64,000 nucleotides of DNA from Bact-08 sp964533215 (GCA_964533215.1 CAZHLJ010000002.1:1-64000), one strand, 5' to 3'; shown: positions 35,066-43,672, numbered from the stretch's first letter. The notes: generated from the sequence alone by a model not told the origin. Program-made: numbers and translations.

Positions 35066-35683
35066 ATGAGTAATATAGATTTTAAGAAGCTGTTGCTATC
35101 ATTGATACTGATTACGACACTGTTGGGAATTTCCATAGATGTCTACGTAAATTCAATTGAGTCTGACATTTGGAAAGGACTCTCAATTTTTAAATATTTT
35201 ACCTTACAGTCCAATGTACTTGTAATGGTATATTCTTTTATAGCTCTTTTCAATATTAATGGATTTGCAGACAAACCTGCTTTCAAGTCTCTACTGAGTC
35301 CCATCACATCATATATTATCCTTACTGGAATCACCTTTTTAATTTTGCTGGCGCCAACATCGACGGCTATGGGACTTCACAAGGTCGCTTCGAATCTTCT
35401 TCATTACCTTTCTCCTCCTCTGATGTTTTTTTTCTGGCTGATATTTGAAGAGAGAGAACTTGAATATTACATGGTAGGAAAGTGGTTGATATACCCGGTT
35501 GTTTTCATGTTCTGGGGACTTCTCCTAGCTGTCTCTTTTGGAGATTACCTGTACCCCTTCTTCGATTTGGAAAAATATGGTAACTTCCTTGTGATTTATC
35601 TTCTGCTTATGGCTGTATCTACAACAGCAATAAGCCTTTTCCTCGTTTTTGTGAAGAAAAGGCTTAAATTCAACCGGCTTTAG
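35066..35683 (+). CDS. Pr6Pr family integral membrane protein
   Basis: A 205-residue inner-membrane protein with about six hydrophobic helices (roughly 8-26, 44-64, 78-100, 106-126, 138-158, 172-195). The segment FKYFTLQSNVLVMVYSFIALF and the TAMGLHKVASNLLHYLSPPLM loop match the Pr6Pr family, related to the FAR-17a/AIG1-like group. The biochemical role of bacterial members is not established. It stands alone between a FemAB-like gene and the convergent DUF1015 gene; a short hairpin overlaps its stop codon. Confidence 0.8.
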   Translation: MSNIDFKKLLLSLILITTLLGISIDVYVNSIESDIWKGLSIFKYFTLQSNVLVMVYSFIALFNINGFADKPAFKSLLSPITSYIILTGITFLILLAPTSTAMGLHKVASNLLHYLSPPLMFFFWLIFEERELEYYMVGKWLIYPVVFMFWGLLLAVSFGDYLYPFFDLEKYGNFLVIYLLLMAVSTTAISLFLVFVKKRLKFNRL

Positions 35684-35692
35684 GCCGGCTTT
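35674..35692. terminator. Short bidirectional hairpin between convergent genes
   Basis: CCGGC (35674-35678) pairs with GCCGG (35684-35688) around TTTAG, overlapping the Pr6Pr stop codon at 35681-35683. A short CTTTA follows on the + strand. It is a small but GC-rich stem in an AT-rich gap and the only candidate terminator between the two convergent genes. Confidence 0.4.
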
Positions 35693-35705
35693 ATGGTCAA
35701 ATTGA

Positions 35706-36947
35706 CTAATCCAACTTGTGAATTGCAAGTCCACTCCTTAATTTAGGCTCGAACCATGTAGTCTTTGGAGGCATGATGTTCCCTGTATCTGCAATATCTA
35801 TAAGCTGTTGCATGGAAACTGCATATAGAGCAAAAGCTGCAGCCATCTCTCCAGAGTCTACCCTTTTCTTCAGTTCACCAAGTCCGCGGATTCCTCCAAT
35901 AAAGTCAATCCTCTTGGAAGTGCGTAGATCTTTAATGTCCAGAAGCTTGTCAAAAACAAGGTTAGATAGGACGGTAACGTCAAGTACCCCAATAGGATCG
36001 TTGTCATCGTAAGTTCCCTCTTTTGCAGTAAGAGAGTACCAGTGTCCACCCATGTACATTGCAAAATTGTGTAGCAGGTCGGGCCTGTAAATATCTGTAC
36101 CCTTATCTTCAACTACAAAATCAACCTTTAGCTTTTCGATAAGCTGAGAGGGGGTCATTCCGTTAAGATCCTTTACAACGCGGTTGTAATCGATAATCTT
36201 AAGGTGGCTTTCAGGAAAAACTACGGCTAGGAAATAATTGTACTCCTCTTCACCTGTGTGGTTAGGATTCTGACGACGTTTTTCCTCTCCTACAAGAGCA
36301 GCAGCAGCTGTCCTGTGGTGTCCGTCGGCTACGTAAAATGCAGGTATGGTTGCGAATATCTCAGTGATACGTTTGATGTCATTGTCATCATCTACAAGCC
36401 AGAAATGATGTCCGAAACCATCTTCGGCAACGAAGTCATATTCGGCATTTTTTGTCTTGACTATCTTCTCTACAATGGAGTTGATTTCGCTGTTATCGGG
36501 ATAAGCGAAGAATACAGGTTCTACATTTGCATTCTGTATGCGTACGTGGATCATTCTATCTTCTTCCTTATCCTTGCGGGTAAGCTCATGTTTTTTAATC
36601 TTGCCTGTCAGATAATCCTCAACGTTTGCCCCTACTACAAGTCCATATTGGGTTCGACCCTCCATAGTCTGTGCATAGACATAGTACATCTCTTTTTTAT
36701 CCTGAACCAGCCATCCGTTACTTTGCCATTTCTTGAAGTTCTCGACAGCCTTGTCGTAAGCAGGCTGAGAGTGTTCGTCAATAATTGGATTGAAATCAAT
36801 TTCCGGTTTAATGATATGAAGCAGGGACTTTTCTCCGGCTTCTGCCTGAGCCTCTGCTGAATTCAATACGTCATACGGGCGGGAAGCCACCTCACTTACA
36901 ATTGCTTTTGGTGGCCTTATAGCTCCAAATGGTTTAACTTTTACCAT
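35706..36947 (-). CDS. DUF1015 family protein
   Basis: A 413-residue cytoplasmic protein. The opening VKPFGAIRPPKAIVSEVASRPYDVLN and the central YVADGHHRTAAAALV (about 196-210) are the conserved blocks of DUF1015; the second includes a GHHR motif that may bind phosphate or metal. It is the third gene of a serC-serA-DUF1015 run and lies 29 bases after serA. This linkage to serine synthesis is common in Bacteroidota and beyond, but the biochemical role is unproven. The stop lies close to a convergent membrane protein gene. Confidence 0.88.
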   Translation of the reverse strand: MVKVKPFGAIRPPKAIVSEVASRPYDVLNSAEAQAEAGEKSLLHIIKPEIDFNPIIDEHSQPAYDKAVENFKKWQSNGWLVQDKKEMYYVYAQTMEGRTQYGLVVGANVEDYLTGKIKKHELTRKDKEEDRMIHVRIQNANVEPVFFAYPDNSEINSIVEKIVKTKNAEYDFVAEDGFGHHFWLVDDDNDIKRITEIFATIPAFYVADGHHRTAAAALVGEEKRRQNPNHTGEEEYNYFLAVVFPESHLKIIDYNRVVKDLNGMTPSQLIEKLKVDFVVEDKGTDIYRPDLLHNFAMYMGGHWYSLTAKEGTYDDNDPIGVLDVTVLSNLVFDKLLDIKDLRTSKRIDFIGGIRGLGELKKRVDSGEMAAAFALYAVSMQQLIDIADTGNIMPPKTTWFEPKLRSGLAIHKLD

Positions 36948-36976
36948 CTTATTTTTCTATTCTTACTTTATGAATA

Positions 36977-37897
36977 CTATTTGTTTAACTGAAATGTCTT
37001 ATCGCCTGTTGCAAAGAACTTCACGATCTGGTTTGCAGCGGCAAGTCCTGCGTTGACATTGGCCTCGGCAGTCTCTGCCCCCATCTTCTTGGGAGAGGCA
37101 AACACTCTGTTGCCAAACTTCTCGTTAAGCAAAGCAATATTGTCTGGAGCAATGTCTGTGATATATTTGATATCAGTTCTCTCTTCCAGGATCTTAACCA
37201 GCTCATCTTCGTTGATTACCTCTTTGCGGGCTGTGTTTACAAGACAACCACCCTTAGGAAGTTTCGAAATATAGTTGTATCCGATGGATTTTTTAGTCTC
37301 AGGTGTTGCTGGTATATGAAGAGATACGAAGTCACTTTTACTATACAGCTCCTCAATAGAGGTTACAGGAATTGCACCCTCTTTTTCAATAGCTTCTGCC
37401 TTAACGAATGGATCAAGCGCGTAAACCTTCATTCCAAAGCCCATGGCGAGTCTTGCAACTAATCTTCCTACATTCCCGAACGCCTGTATACCCACAGACT
37501 TACCTTTAAGCTCGCTTCCGGTTCCGGGTCTGAAGCAGTTCCTTGAAATATAGATCATCATGCCAATAGCCAATTCGGCAACAGCGTTTGAGTTCTGTCC
37601 TGGAGTGTTCATTGCAACAACACTTTTCTCTGTACAAGCTGCAAGGTCAAGATTGTCGAACCCTGCTCCGGCCCTTACCACTATTTTAAGATTTTTGGCA
37701 GCTGATACAACCTCTTTTGTTACTTTATCCGAGCGGACTATGATTGCATCGGCATCGGCAGCTGCAGCATAAAACTGATCTACTGAAGTATATTTTTCCA
37801 GAAGGGACAAAGTGTGGCCAGCTCCCTCTACGATAGATCTTATACCCTCTACGGCCGCTTTTGCAAATGGCTTTTCAGTGGCTATTAATACTTTCAT
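36977..37897 (-). CDS. serA: D-3-phosphoglycerate dehydrogenase
   Basis: A 306-residue NAD-dependent D-2-hydroxyacid dehydrogenase that oxidises 3-phosphoglycerate, the first step of serine synthesis. The nucleotide-binding region is VGIQAFGNVGRLVARLAMGFG (about 136-156). The catalytic arginine and glutamate regions are NTARKEV (about 229-235) and the region after it. It lacks the C-terminal ACT domain found in E. coli SerA, so feedback control by serine through that domain is absent. The gene follows serC by 18 bases, which supports the specific function over other hydroxyacid dehydrogenases. Product flows to SerC. Confidence 0.92.
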   Translation of the reverse strand: MKVLIATEKPFAKAAVEGIRSIVEGAGHTLSLLEKYTSVDQFYAAAADADAIIVRSDKVTKEVVSAAKNLKIVVRAGAGFDNLDLAACTEKSVVAMNTPGQNSNAVAELAIGMMIYISRNCFRPGTGSELKGKSVGIQAFGNVGRLVARLAMGFGMKVYALDPFVKAEAIEKEGAIPVTSIEELYSKSDFVSLHIPATPETKKSIGYNYISKLPKGGCLVNTARKEVINEDELVKILEERTDIKYITDIAPDNIALLNEKFGNRVFASPKKMGAETAEANVNAGLAAANQIVKFFATGDKTFQLNK

Positions 37898-37915
37898 TTT
37901 AAAATCTTTTAATGA

Positions 37916-38989
37916 TTAACCATTTATTTTTTCAAATTCCTGCATGCAGGCAACGAGAGCCTTTACGCTTTCCAACGGGCATGCGTTGTAAACAGATGCA
38001 CGAAAGCCTCCTACTGAACGGTGACCTTTGATGCCAACCATTCCTCTCTCTTTCGCAAATGTCATGAAAGCCTCTTCCTTATCTTTATACTCTTCGCTCA
38101 TTACGAAGCATATGTTCATAAGAGAACGGTCTTCCTTGGCAGCTGTTCCAACGAACATCTTGTTGCGGTCGATCTCATTGTAAAGTAGTTCTGCCTTTTC
38201 CTGATTCATTTTCTGAATAACTTTAAGCCCACCAATGCTCTTAACCCATTTGAGTGTCTCTGTCATTACAAAGATAGAGAATACCGGAGGGGTGTTGAAC
38301 ATTGAGTCATCTTTAATGTGGGTTCTGTAATCCAACATTGTAGGAAGATAACGGGAAACCTTTCCAAGTATATCCTCACGGATTATGGCAAAAACGACAC
38401 CGGCAGGACCAACGTTCTTCTGAGCACCGCCATAAATCATTGCATACTTGCTTACGTCTACCGGACGGCTCATGATGTCAGATGACATATCAGCCACAAG
38501 ATTGACAGGGCAATCCATATCCTCATGTATCTCAGTTCCGTAAATGGTATTGTTGGTTGTGATGTGGAAATAATCCAGGTCACTAGGGATTGTATAACCT
38601 TTAGGTATATAAGAGAAGTTCTTGTCTGCAGATGATGCTACTGCCACTGCGTTCCCGATCCCTTTGGCCTCTTTAAGGGCCTTCTTTGCCCAAACACCTG
38701 TTTCCAGATATCCGGCTTTGTTTTCCAGTAGGTTCATTGCTACATATAGAAACTGCAAGCTTGCTCCGCCGCCAAGGAATACAACCTTATATCCTTCTGG
38801 AATGTCAAGTAATTCTTTCCAAAGTGCACGACACTCATCCATAGTTGCTTCCCACTCTTTTGAACGATGAGATATTTCTATAACAGACATTCCGGTTCCC
38901 TTAAAATCCTGAAGAGCTTCGATGGCTGCATTGACTGCTGTTCTTGGAAGGACGCAAGGTCCTGCGTTAAAATTATGAGCTACTTTCAT
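37916..38989 (-). CDS. serC: Phosphoserine aminotransferase
   Basis: A 357-residue PLP enzyme, the normal length, converting 3-phosphohydroxypyruvate and glutamate to phosphoserine. The family opening HNFNAGPCVLPRTAV and the PLP-lysine segment YGGAQKNVGPAGV (about 186-198) are present, as are FLGGGASLQF near residue 75 and RSVGGFRASVYNACP near the C-terminus, which contact substrate phosphate. It heads the serC-serA-DUF1015 operon behind its own promoter. Nothing unusual is seen. Confidence 0.96.
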   Translation of the reverse strand: MKVAHNFNAGPCVLPRTAVNAAIEALQDFKGTGMSVIEISHRSKEWEATMDECRALWKELLDIPEGYKVVFLGGGASLQFLYVAMNLLENKAGYLETGVWAKKALKEAKGIGNAVAVASSADKNFSYIPKGYTIPSDLDYFHITTNNTIYGTEIHEDMDCPVNLVADMSSDIMSRPVDVSKYAMIYGGAQKNVGPAGVVFAIIREDILGKVSRYLPTMLDYRTHIKDDSMFNTPPVFSIFVMTETLKWVKSIGGLKVIQKMNQEKAELLYNEIDRNKMFVGTAAKEDRSLMNICFVMSEEYKDKEEAFMTFAKERGMVGIKGHRSVGGFRASVYNACPLESVKALVACMQEFEKING

Positions 38990-39023
38990 AATAATTATAT
39001 TTTTAAATGTGAATATTCTGCCT

Positions 39024-39052
39024 CAAAGATAGCAAAAAATACTAAATCCAAA
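39024..39052 (-). promoter_or_regulatory. Promoter of serC operon (TTTG-17-TATCTTTG)
   Basis: On the - strand TTTG (39052-39049) and TATCTTTG (39031-39024) are 17 bases apart, at the short end of the accepted range. The start site would be near 39018, about 30 bases before the serC ATG. It separates serC from pyrI, which ends at 39092. Confidence 0.6.
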
Positions 39053-39091
39053 CCATTATTGCCGAAAAATGGCTCAACTGTTAGGTTGCGA

Positions 39092-39556
39092 TTAGCTGTT
39101 GCTTATAATTTTTAAGTTATTTTTGTCTGTAACTTTTTCGCAGTAGTGGCAAAGCAGCTGAAGCTCCTGTTTTTCATACAGCGTAGTGAAAAGTGTTTCA
39201 ACAGGTTGGTGATTTGTGACACATACAGGATTCATACACCTTACAATGCCTTTGATAATGGAAGGTACAGACAGTTCTCTCTTCTCTACAACCTCGAAGT
39301 TCTGAATGATATTTATCTTAGCTTCAGGTGCAATGAGGGCAATCCTGTTTATCTCATCATCCTCAAAAAACTTATCGGCAATCTTTATAATGGCTTTCTT
39401 CCCTAAGAGTTTACTGTCCAGGTTTGTGCCAAAAGTTATCTGGTTGTTTATACTGCTCAATCCCAAAATATCTATTACTTTAAATAGTTGGTCGGCAGGA
39501 ATGTGGTCCAATACTGTGCCGTTTTTAATTGCACTCACTTTTAAATGCTTTTCCAT
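39092..39556 (-). CDS. pyrI: Aspartate carbamoyltransferase regulatory chain
   Basis: A 154-residue regulatory subunit matching the E. coli length. The N-terminal allosteric domain binds nucleotides (about 1-98). The zinc domain has Cys107, Cys112, Cys136 and Cys139 (CMNPVC and CHYC), the same spacing as E. coli 109, 114, 138 and 141. It tethers catalytic trimers and confers CTP/ATP control of pyrimidine synthesis. It lies 11 bases downstream of pyrB. Its presence shows that this organism makes the allosteric dodecamer type of enzyme. Confidence 0.97.
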   Translation of the reverse strand: MEKHLKVSAIKNGTVLDHIPADQLFKVIDILGLSSINNQITFGTNLDSKLLGKKAIIKIADKFFEDDEINRIALIAPEAKINIIQNFEVVEKRELSVPSIIKGIVRCMNPVCVTNHQPVETLFTTLYEKQELQLLCHYCEKVTDKNNLKIISNS

Positions 39557-39567
39557 TTGGTGTATAT

Positions 39568-40473
39568 TTATTTTTTAGCTAAAAGCTTGGCAATTATTGC
39601 CATTCTGGTGAAAACTCCATTTTTTGCCTGCTCAAAATAATATGCATGCGAGCTGTTGTCTACATCTATTGCAATTTCGTTTACTCTTGGAAGAGGATGA
39701 AGGATTTTCATATTTGGTTTTGCATTTTCCAGCATCGAGAGATTTAGACTGTAAACATTCTTGACACGCTCGTATTCTATTGCATCTGAAAATCTTTCCT
39801 GTTGAACCCTAGTCATATACAGGATATCGGCCTGTGCAATCCCATCTGTCAGGTTTCTTGTCTCTTGAAAAGGAATTCCTCTTTTCTGCAGATATTCCTT
39901 GTATTCGTTTGGCAGTTTTAGCTCCTCGGGAGCTGTGAATAGAAAGGAGGGGTTGAAGTGTGACATCGCCTGAAGCAGAGAGTGAACCGTCCTGCCATAT
40001 TTAAGATCGCCAACGATATCTATATTAAGATTGTCCAGCCTCCCTTGTGTTTTTTTGATAGAGTATAGGTCCAGAAGTGTCTGTGAAGGATGTTGGTTGG
40101 CACCATCACCTGCATTTATAACAGGGACGGGAGAGACTTCAGAAGCATATCTTGCACTCCCTTCAAGAGGATGCCTCATGATAATAAGATCTGCGTAGTT
40201 GGAAACCATCTTTATGGTATCCTTAAGAGTTTCCCCCTTTGAGACGCTGGTGTTTACAGCATCTGAAAATCCAATAACCCTGGCACCAAGCCTGTTGGCT
40301 GCCGTCTCGAAGCTTAACCGGGTCCTGGTAGAGGGTTCAAAAAAGATAGTGGCAATAACTTTTCCCTTGAGAATTGGTTGAGAGGGATCTTTTTCGAACT
40401 CTGCAGCCATTTTTAGAACATCCAGAATTTCTTCTTTTGAGAAATCATGAATTGATATAAGGTCTTTTGGCAT
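39568..40473 (-). CDS. pyrB: Aspartate carbamoyltransferase catalytic chain
   Basis: A 301-residue catalytic subunit that joins carbamoyl phosphate and aspartate in the second step of pyrimidine synthesis. The carbamoyl-phosphate site FEPSTRTRLSFE is at about 48-59. HPSQTLLDLYSI (about 128-139) and the HPLPRVNEI loop (about 256-264), which close over the substrates, are also present. It lies between an IMPACT-family gene (15 bases upstream) and pyrI, with which it forms the holoenzyme. No pyrimidine leader or attenuator is visible in the short upstream gap. Confidence 0.97.
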   Translation of the reverse strand: MPKDLISIHDFSKEEILDVLKMAAEFEKDPSQPILKGKVIATIFFEPSTRTRLSFETAANRLGARVIGFSDAVNTSVSKGETLKDTIKMVSNYADLIIMRHPLEGSARYASEVSPVPVINAGDGANQHPSQTLLDLYSIKKTQGRLDNLNIDIVGDLKYGRTVHSLLQAMSHFNPSFLFTAPEELKLPNEYKEYLQKRGIPFQETRNLTDGIAQADILYMTRVQQERFSDAIEYERVKNVYSLNLSMLENAKPNMKILHPLPRVNEIAIDVDNSSHAYYFEQAKNGVFTRMAIIAKLLAKK

Positions 40474-40488
40474 ATGTTTATTTGTTAA

Positions 40489-41100
40489 TTATACTTGTTT
40501 TATCTTTCCACCTGCATCTTCTATCGCTTTTGAAAACCGTCCTGCTTCACTCTGCCTGATACTGACTCTTATTTCGCAAAGATTGTCAAACTGCTGATGA
40601 ATTATGCTGGCAGAAAGATCCTTGATTATTTTCATAATCGTATTCATAAGCATATATTCAAACGAAACATAGATTTCATTACAGGCAATTTTCTCTATTA
40701 TATCACCATTATTCAGTGCATCAGCAGTCGCAGACTTATAGGCTCGGATCAATCCGGGGATTCCCAGCTTTGTCCCCCCGAAATATCTGACGACAACCAC
40801 AAGCACATCGCTTAATTCGTTTGACAGCAGCTGCCCCAAAATGGGTTTTCCGGCAGAGAACGAGGGTTCACCATCGTCATTGGCTCTCCAGATTTCACCT
40901 CTGATACCCAGTCTATATGCGTAGCAATGGTGTTTTGCGTCAAAATGGCTCTTTCTTAACTCGGATAAAATACTATTAATCTCCTCTTCTGAGGATACTG
41001 GATATGCAAAAGAGAAAAATTTACTACCAAGCTCTTTATAAATTCCATTTGAAGGTTTGGACATTGATTTATAGGAGTCTGTGGGAGAATTTTCACTCAT
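40489..41100 (-). CDS. IMPACT/YigZ family protein
   Basis: A 203-residue protein with the UPF0029 domain in the N-terminal two-thirds. Conserved blocks include AYRLGIRGEIWRANDDGEPS (about 60-80) and the family signature VVVVRYFGGTKLGIPGLIRAY (about 99-119). A C-terminal DUF1949-like ferredoxin-fold domain covers about 140-203. Eukaryotic IMPACT regulates the kinase GCN2; the role of bacterial members is unsettled, perhaps nucleic acid or ribosome binding. It leads the pyrBI run and shares a 54-base divergent promoter region with the acyl-CoA reductase gene. Confidence 0.92.
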   Translation of the reverse strand: MSENSPTDSYKSMSKPSNGIYKELGSKFFSFAYPVSSEEEINSILSELRKSHFDAKHHCYAYRLGIRGEIWRANDDGEPSFSAGKPILGQLLSNELSDVLVVVVRYFGGTKLGIPGLIRAYKSATADALNNGDIIEKIACNEIYVSFEYMLMNTIMKIIKDLSASIIHQQFDNLCEIRVSIRQSEAGRFSKAIEDAGGKIKQV

Positions 41101-41118
41101 ATGTTGACATTCATAGCG

Positions 41119-41150
41119 TTTGGTAAAAATAGCCTCTTTTACTAAATTTG
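41119..41150 (+). promoter_or_regulatory. Promoter (TTTG-20-TAAATTTG) abutting the acyl-CoA reductase start
   Basis: TTTG (41119-41122) and TAAATTTG (41143-41150) match both consensus parts with a 20-base spacer. The expected start site falls at or next to the ATG at 41155, so the message is probably leaderless. It overlaps a promoter for the divergent gene. Confidence 0.65.
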
Positions 41151-41154
41151 CAAA
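41124..41154 (-). promoter_or_regulatory. Divergent promoter (TTTG-19-TATTTTTA) for the IMPACT-pyrBI run
   Basis: On the - strand TTTG (41154-41151) and TATTTTTA (41131-41124) are 19 bases apart, with one mismatch in the last base of the -7 element. It is interleaved with the + strand promoter, so polymerase can use only one direction at a time. Confidence 0.45.
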
Positions 41155-42177
41155 ATGTATAAAGAAGTTTTTGTCAGAGATTTTTCAACCCTTGGGACAA
41201 CAGTCAGCAACATTCTTACAGAGCTGGACAACAACAATCTGTTAAATAGTGCTTTTGAGAAATCTGCGAGTCTGAATCCGTTATTTACTTTAGAAATGCA
41301 GAAAGAGGCATTAAGAGCTATTTGCCTTAAATTTCTTAAAAAAGATTGTCTCAATAACTGGCTGATGCCATATACTGCAGGATTGAGGGAGATGAATACC
41401 AAGGTGGGGGTAATTATGGCAGGAAATCTTCCGTTAGTTGGATTTCATGACTTTCTTACTGTAATGGCTTCTGGTTGCGTGGCTGAGATAAAGCTCTCCG
41501 GGAAAGACTCCTTCTTGCTCCCTGCGCTTTTTGAAATCCTTTGTCAGATTAACCCTTATTGGAGGGAAAGGGTGATATTTACTACTAAGCTACCTGAAAA
41601 TATTGATCTCCTTATTGCCACCGGGTCTGAAGAGTCTGTGGGTATGTTTGAATCCAGGTATTGCAATGTAAGGAAAATTGTAAGAGGCTCAAGATCCAGT
41701 ATAGCAGTATTGAGAGGAGATGAGAATATGGAAGAACTTAGAAATCTTTCATGCGACATCTTTCTTTATTTTGGGATGGGGTGTAGAAGTGTGAGTACGC
41801 TGCTGGTCCCCGCCGGCTACAAGTTTGAGAAGCTGTTGGAAGCCTTGTCTCATAAAGCTAAATCGATGGAAAATAAGGATTATATGGATGCTTACAGGTA
41901 TCAGAAGGCTATGGCTCAGATGGCTAATGTTTGGTATATAGATGGGGGCTTCTATATTCTGCGGAAATTCAATGGCTTTTCTCCCCCTATTAGTGTTGTT
42001 AATATATTTACATATATCAGTGAGAGACAAGTTGAAGAGTTTATCGAATCGAACAAACAGCACCTTCAATGTGTTATTAGCAGAGACAGAATTATGTTTG
42101 GAGAGGCTCAATATCCGGCTGTCGATGAGTATGCCGACGGAGTAAATTCTTTAGATTTTATACTAAATAATAGTTAA
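41155..42177 (+). CDS. LuxC-like acyl-CoA reductase domain protein
   Basis: A 340-residue protein with the fold of LuxC/aldehyde-dehydrogenase-type acyl-CoA reductases. VGVIMAGNLPLVGFHDFLTVM (about 82-102) lies where the NAD(P)H/acyl site is expected. The likely catalytic cysteine is in FGMGCRSVSTLLVP (about 202-215). Homologues are single-copy in many Bacteroidales, without the LuxD/LuxE partners of luminescent bacteria, so production of an aldehyde or a structural thioester activity is possible. The start is fixed by a promoter immediately upstream. It is followed by the pRiA4b-type gene and miaA in one direction. Confidence 0.8.
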   Translation: MYKEVFVRDFSTLGTTVSNILTELDNNNLLNSAFEKSASLNPLFTLEMQKEALRAICLKFLKKDCLNNWLMPYTAGLREMNTKVGVIMAGNLPLVGFHDFLTVMASGCVAEIKLSGKDSFLLPALFEILCQINPYWRERVIFTTKLPENIDLLIATGSEESVGMFESRYCNVRKIVRGSRSSIAVLRGDENMEELRNLSCDIFLYFGMGCRSVSTLLVPAGYKFEKLLEALSHKAKSMENKDYMDAYRYQKAMAQMANVWYIDGGFYILRKFNGFSPPISVVNIFTYISERQVEEFIESNKQHLQCVISRDRIMFGEAQYPAVDEYADGVNSLDFILNNS

Positions 42178-42182
42178 CTTTG
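42151..42182 (+). promoter_or_regulatory. Internal promoter (TTAG-20-TAACTTTG) before the pRiA4b-type gene
   Basis: TAACTTTG (42175-42182) is a full -7 match and TTAG (42151-42154) a one-mismatch -33 element with a 20-base spacer. It lies over the stop codon of the acyl-CoA reductase gene and would start RNA near 42188, 12 bases before the next ATG. Confidence 0.5.
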
Positions 42183-42199
42183 CGTAAATTTAATTTGAA

Positions 42200-42682
42200 A
42201 TGGTATACAGGTATAAGGCCACAATTGCCGGGAACAAGATTTTTCTGAGAGAGTATGAGATAAAAGGAAGCATCTCTCTCTACTCCCTACATTTGTTTTT
42301 ACAGAACGACCTTGGATTTGCACCGGATCAAATAGTTATGTTCAGAGGATTGGACAAGCATAACAAAGTGAAAGGTGAGTACGGACTATTTAATCTGGGA
42401 GATGGCAGCATGGACTCTGTTACACTTGACAAGGTTATCTCTGCAGGTCAGTCAAAACTTATGTATGTATATGACATCTCCAAGGATAGGGCTATTACAC
42501 TTGAACTGTTGTCAAAAGAGGAAGAACTCGCAAGAAGATCATATCCAAGGTTAGTTGCAGAGAAGGGCAAGAACCCAGACCAGTTTTCGGATAATTATGA
42601 TGACTTTGAGCAGATGATCGAACTTAATGACTCTGAAAGCCTTTTCCAGGAGGACGAATTGCCGGAGGGCGATGAGTTGTAA
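42200..42682 (+). CDS. pRiA4b ORF-3-like (IS1096 passenger-type) protein
   Basis: A 160-residue protein. The opening YRYKATIAGNKIFLREYEIKG, followed by SLYSLHLFLQNDLGF and MYVYDISKDR, matches the plasmid pRiA4b ORF-3 / IS1096 passenger family seen in Bacteroidales chromosomes. The C-terminus is strongly acidic (from about 125). Despite the family name there is no transposase, inverted repeat or target duplication nearby, so it appears to be a resident gene. Its function is unknown. It lies 9 bases before miaA. Confidence 0.8.
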   Translation: MVYRYKATIAGNKIFLREYEIKGSISLYSLHLFLQNDLGFAPDQIVMFRGLDKHNKVKGEYGLFNLGDGSMDSVTLDKVISAGQSKLMYVYDISKDRAITLELLSKEEELARRSYPRLVAEKGKNPDQFSDNYDDFEQMIELNDSESLFQEDELPEGDEL

Positions 42683-42691
42683 TCTATAAAA

Positions 42692-43579
42692 ATGCACGAC
42701 AAGAAGCTTTATGTTGTAATTGGACCTACTGCTGTGGGTAAGACGGATTATGCCATATCTCTTGCATTAAGGCTTGGATCTCCTATAATTTCCTGCGACT
42801 CCCGTCAGATATTCAAAGAGCTTCGTATAGGTACTGCTCCTCCCACTCCGGAGCAACTTGCAGCTGTAAGGCACTATTTCATATTTTCCCATTCAATTCA
42901 CGACTACTATACTGCAGGGAAATATGAGGTTGAAGCTTTATCCTTGTTGGAAAAGCTGTTTAAGACTCATGACAATCTGGTAATGGCTGGAGGTTCTGGC
43001 TTTTATGTGGATGCTGTATGTAAAGGTATCGACGATTTTCCTCCCACGGACATAGCTATAAGAGAGACGCTGATGCAGAGGCTTGCCAAAGAGGGGTTGG
43101 AATCGCTCAGGCTGGAGCTTAAACTTCTTGACAGGGAGAGTTATGATACTATAGATATTGCAAACCCGCAAAGGGTGGTACGCGCCATGGAGGTCATTCT
43201 TCAGACAGGAGAAAAATTCTCATCTTTCAAAAGATATCAGAGCAAGGAGAGGAATTTCGAGATAGAAAAGATTTTAATAGAAAGGCCCAGAGAGGAGTTA
43301 TATGAAAGAATCAACCAGAGAGTGGATAAGATGATGGAGGATGGTTTGCTGGAAGAGGTGAAATCGCTTTACGAGTTTCGTGAAAGGCCGGCACTAAAGA
43401 CTGTAGGTTACAGGGAGCTGTTTGATTATATGGATGGTAAATATTCTTTGGAAGAAGCTGTTGATTTGATCAAACAAAATACAAGACGATATGCCAAAAG
43501 GCAGATGACCTGGTGGAGGAGAGAAAACGGATCAAATGGAAAAGTAGGTGGAGCAGATTCTGTTAATATTCATAATTGA
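42692..43579 (+). CDS. miaA: tRNA dimethylallyltransferase
   Basis: A 295-residue enzyme that adds a dimethylallyl group to A37 of tRNAs reading codons that start with U. The P-loop GPTAVGKT is at 11-18. CDSRQIFKELRIGTA (about 36-50) holds the catalytic aspartate, and the C-terminal part has KTVGYRELFDY and NTRRYAKRQMTWWRR, which bind tRNA. Length and motifs are normal. It is the last gene of a three-gene run; the 145-base gap after it holds a terminator serving the opposite strand. Confidence 0.97.
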   Translation: MHDKKLYVVIGPTAVGKTDYAISLALRLGSPIISCDSRQIFKELRIGTAPPTPEQLAAVRHYFIFSHSIHDYYTAGKYEVEALSLLEKLFKTHDNLVMAGGSGFYVDAVCKGIDDFPPTDIAIRETLMQRLAKEGLESLRLELKLLDRESYDTIDIANPQRVVRAMEVILQTGEKFSSFKRYQSKERNFEIEKILIERPREELYERINQRVDKMMEDGLLEEVKSLYEFRERPALKTVGYRELFDYMDGKYSLEEAVDLIKQNTRRYAKRQMTWWRRENGSNGKVGGADSVNIHN

Positions 43580-43672
43580 GCAAAAGTGTGAAAAAAGCAA
43601 ATCCACACCTAGACTGAAAATAATCCAGACTTTTGCCTCAACCTGAAATTTACGGCTCCACCTATACTTAAG

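Noticed and set aside
36258..36860. 200-residue open frame on the + strand inside the DUF1015 gene.
   Set aside because: Antisense shadow of a conserved gene, with no domain features.
42200..42682. Family name linked to IS1096 suggested a mobile element.
   Set aside because: No transposase, inverted repeats or target duplication are visible, and it is embedded among core genes.
43546..43668. Loose inverted repeat between the end of miaA (AGGTGGAGC) and the following gap (GCTCCACCT).
   Set aside because: Arms are about 10 bases and over 90 bases apart, with no T tract; chance is likely.
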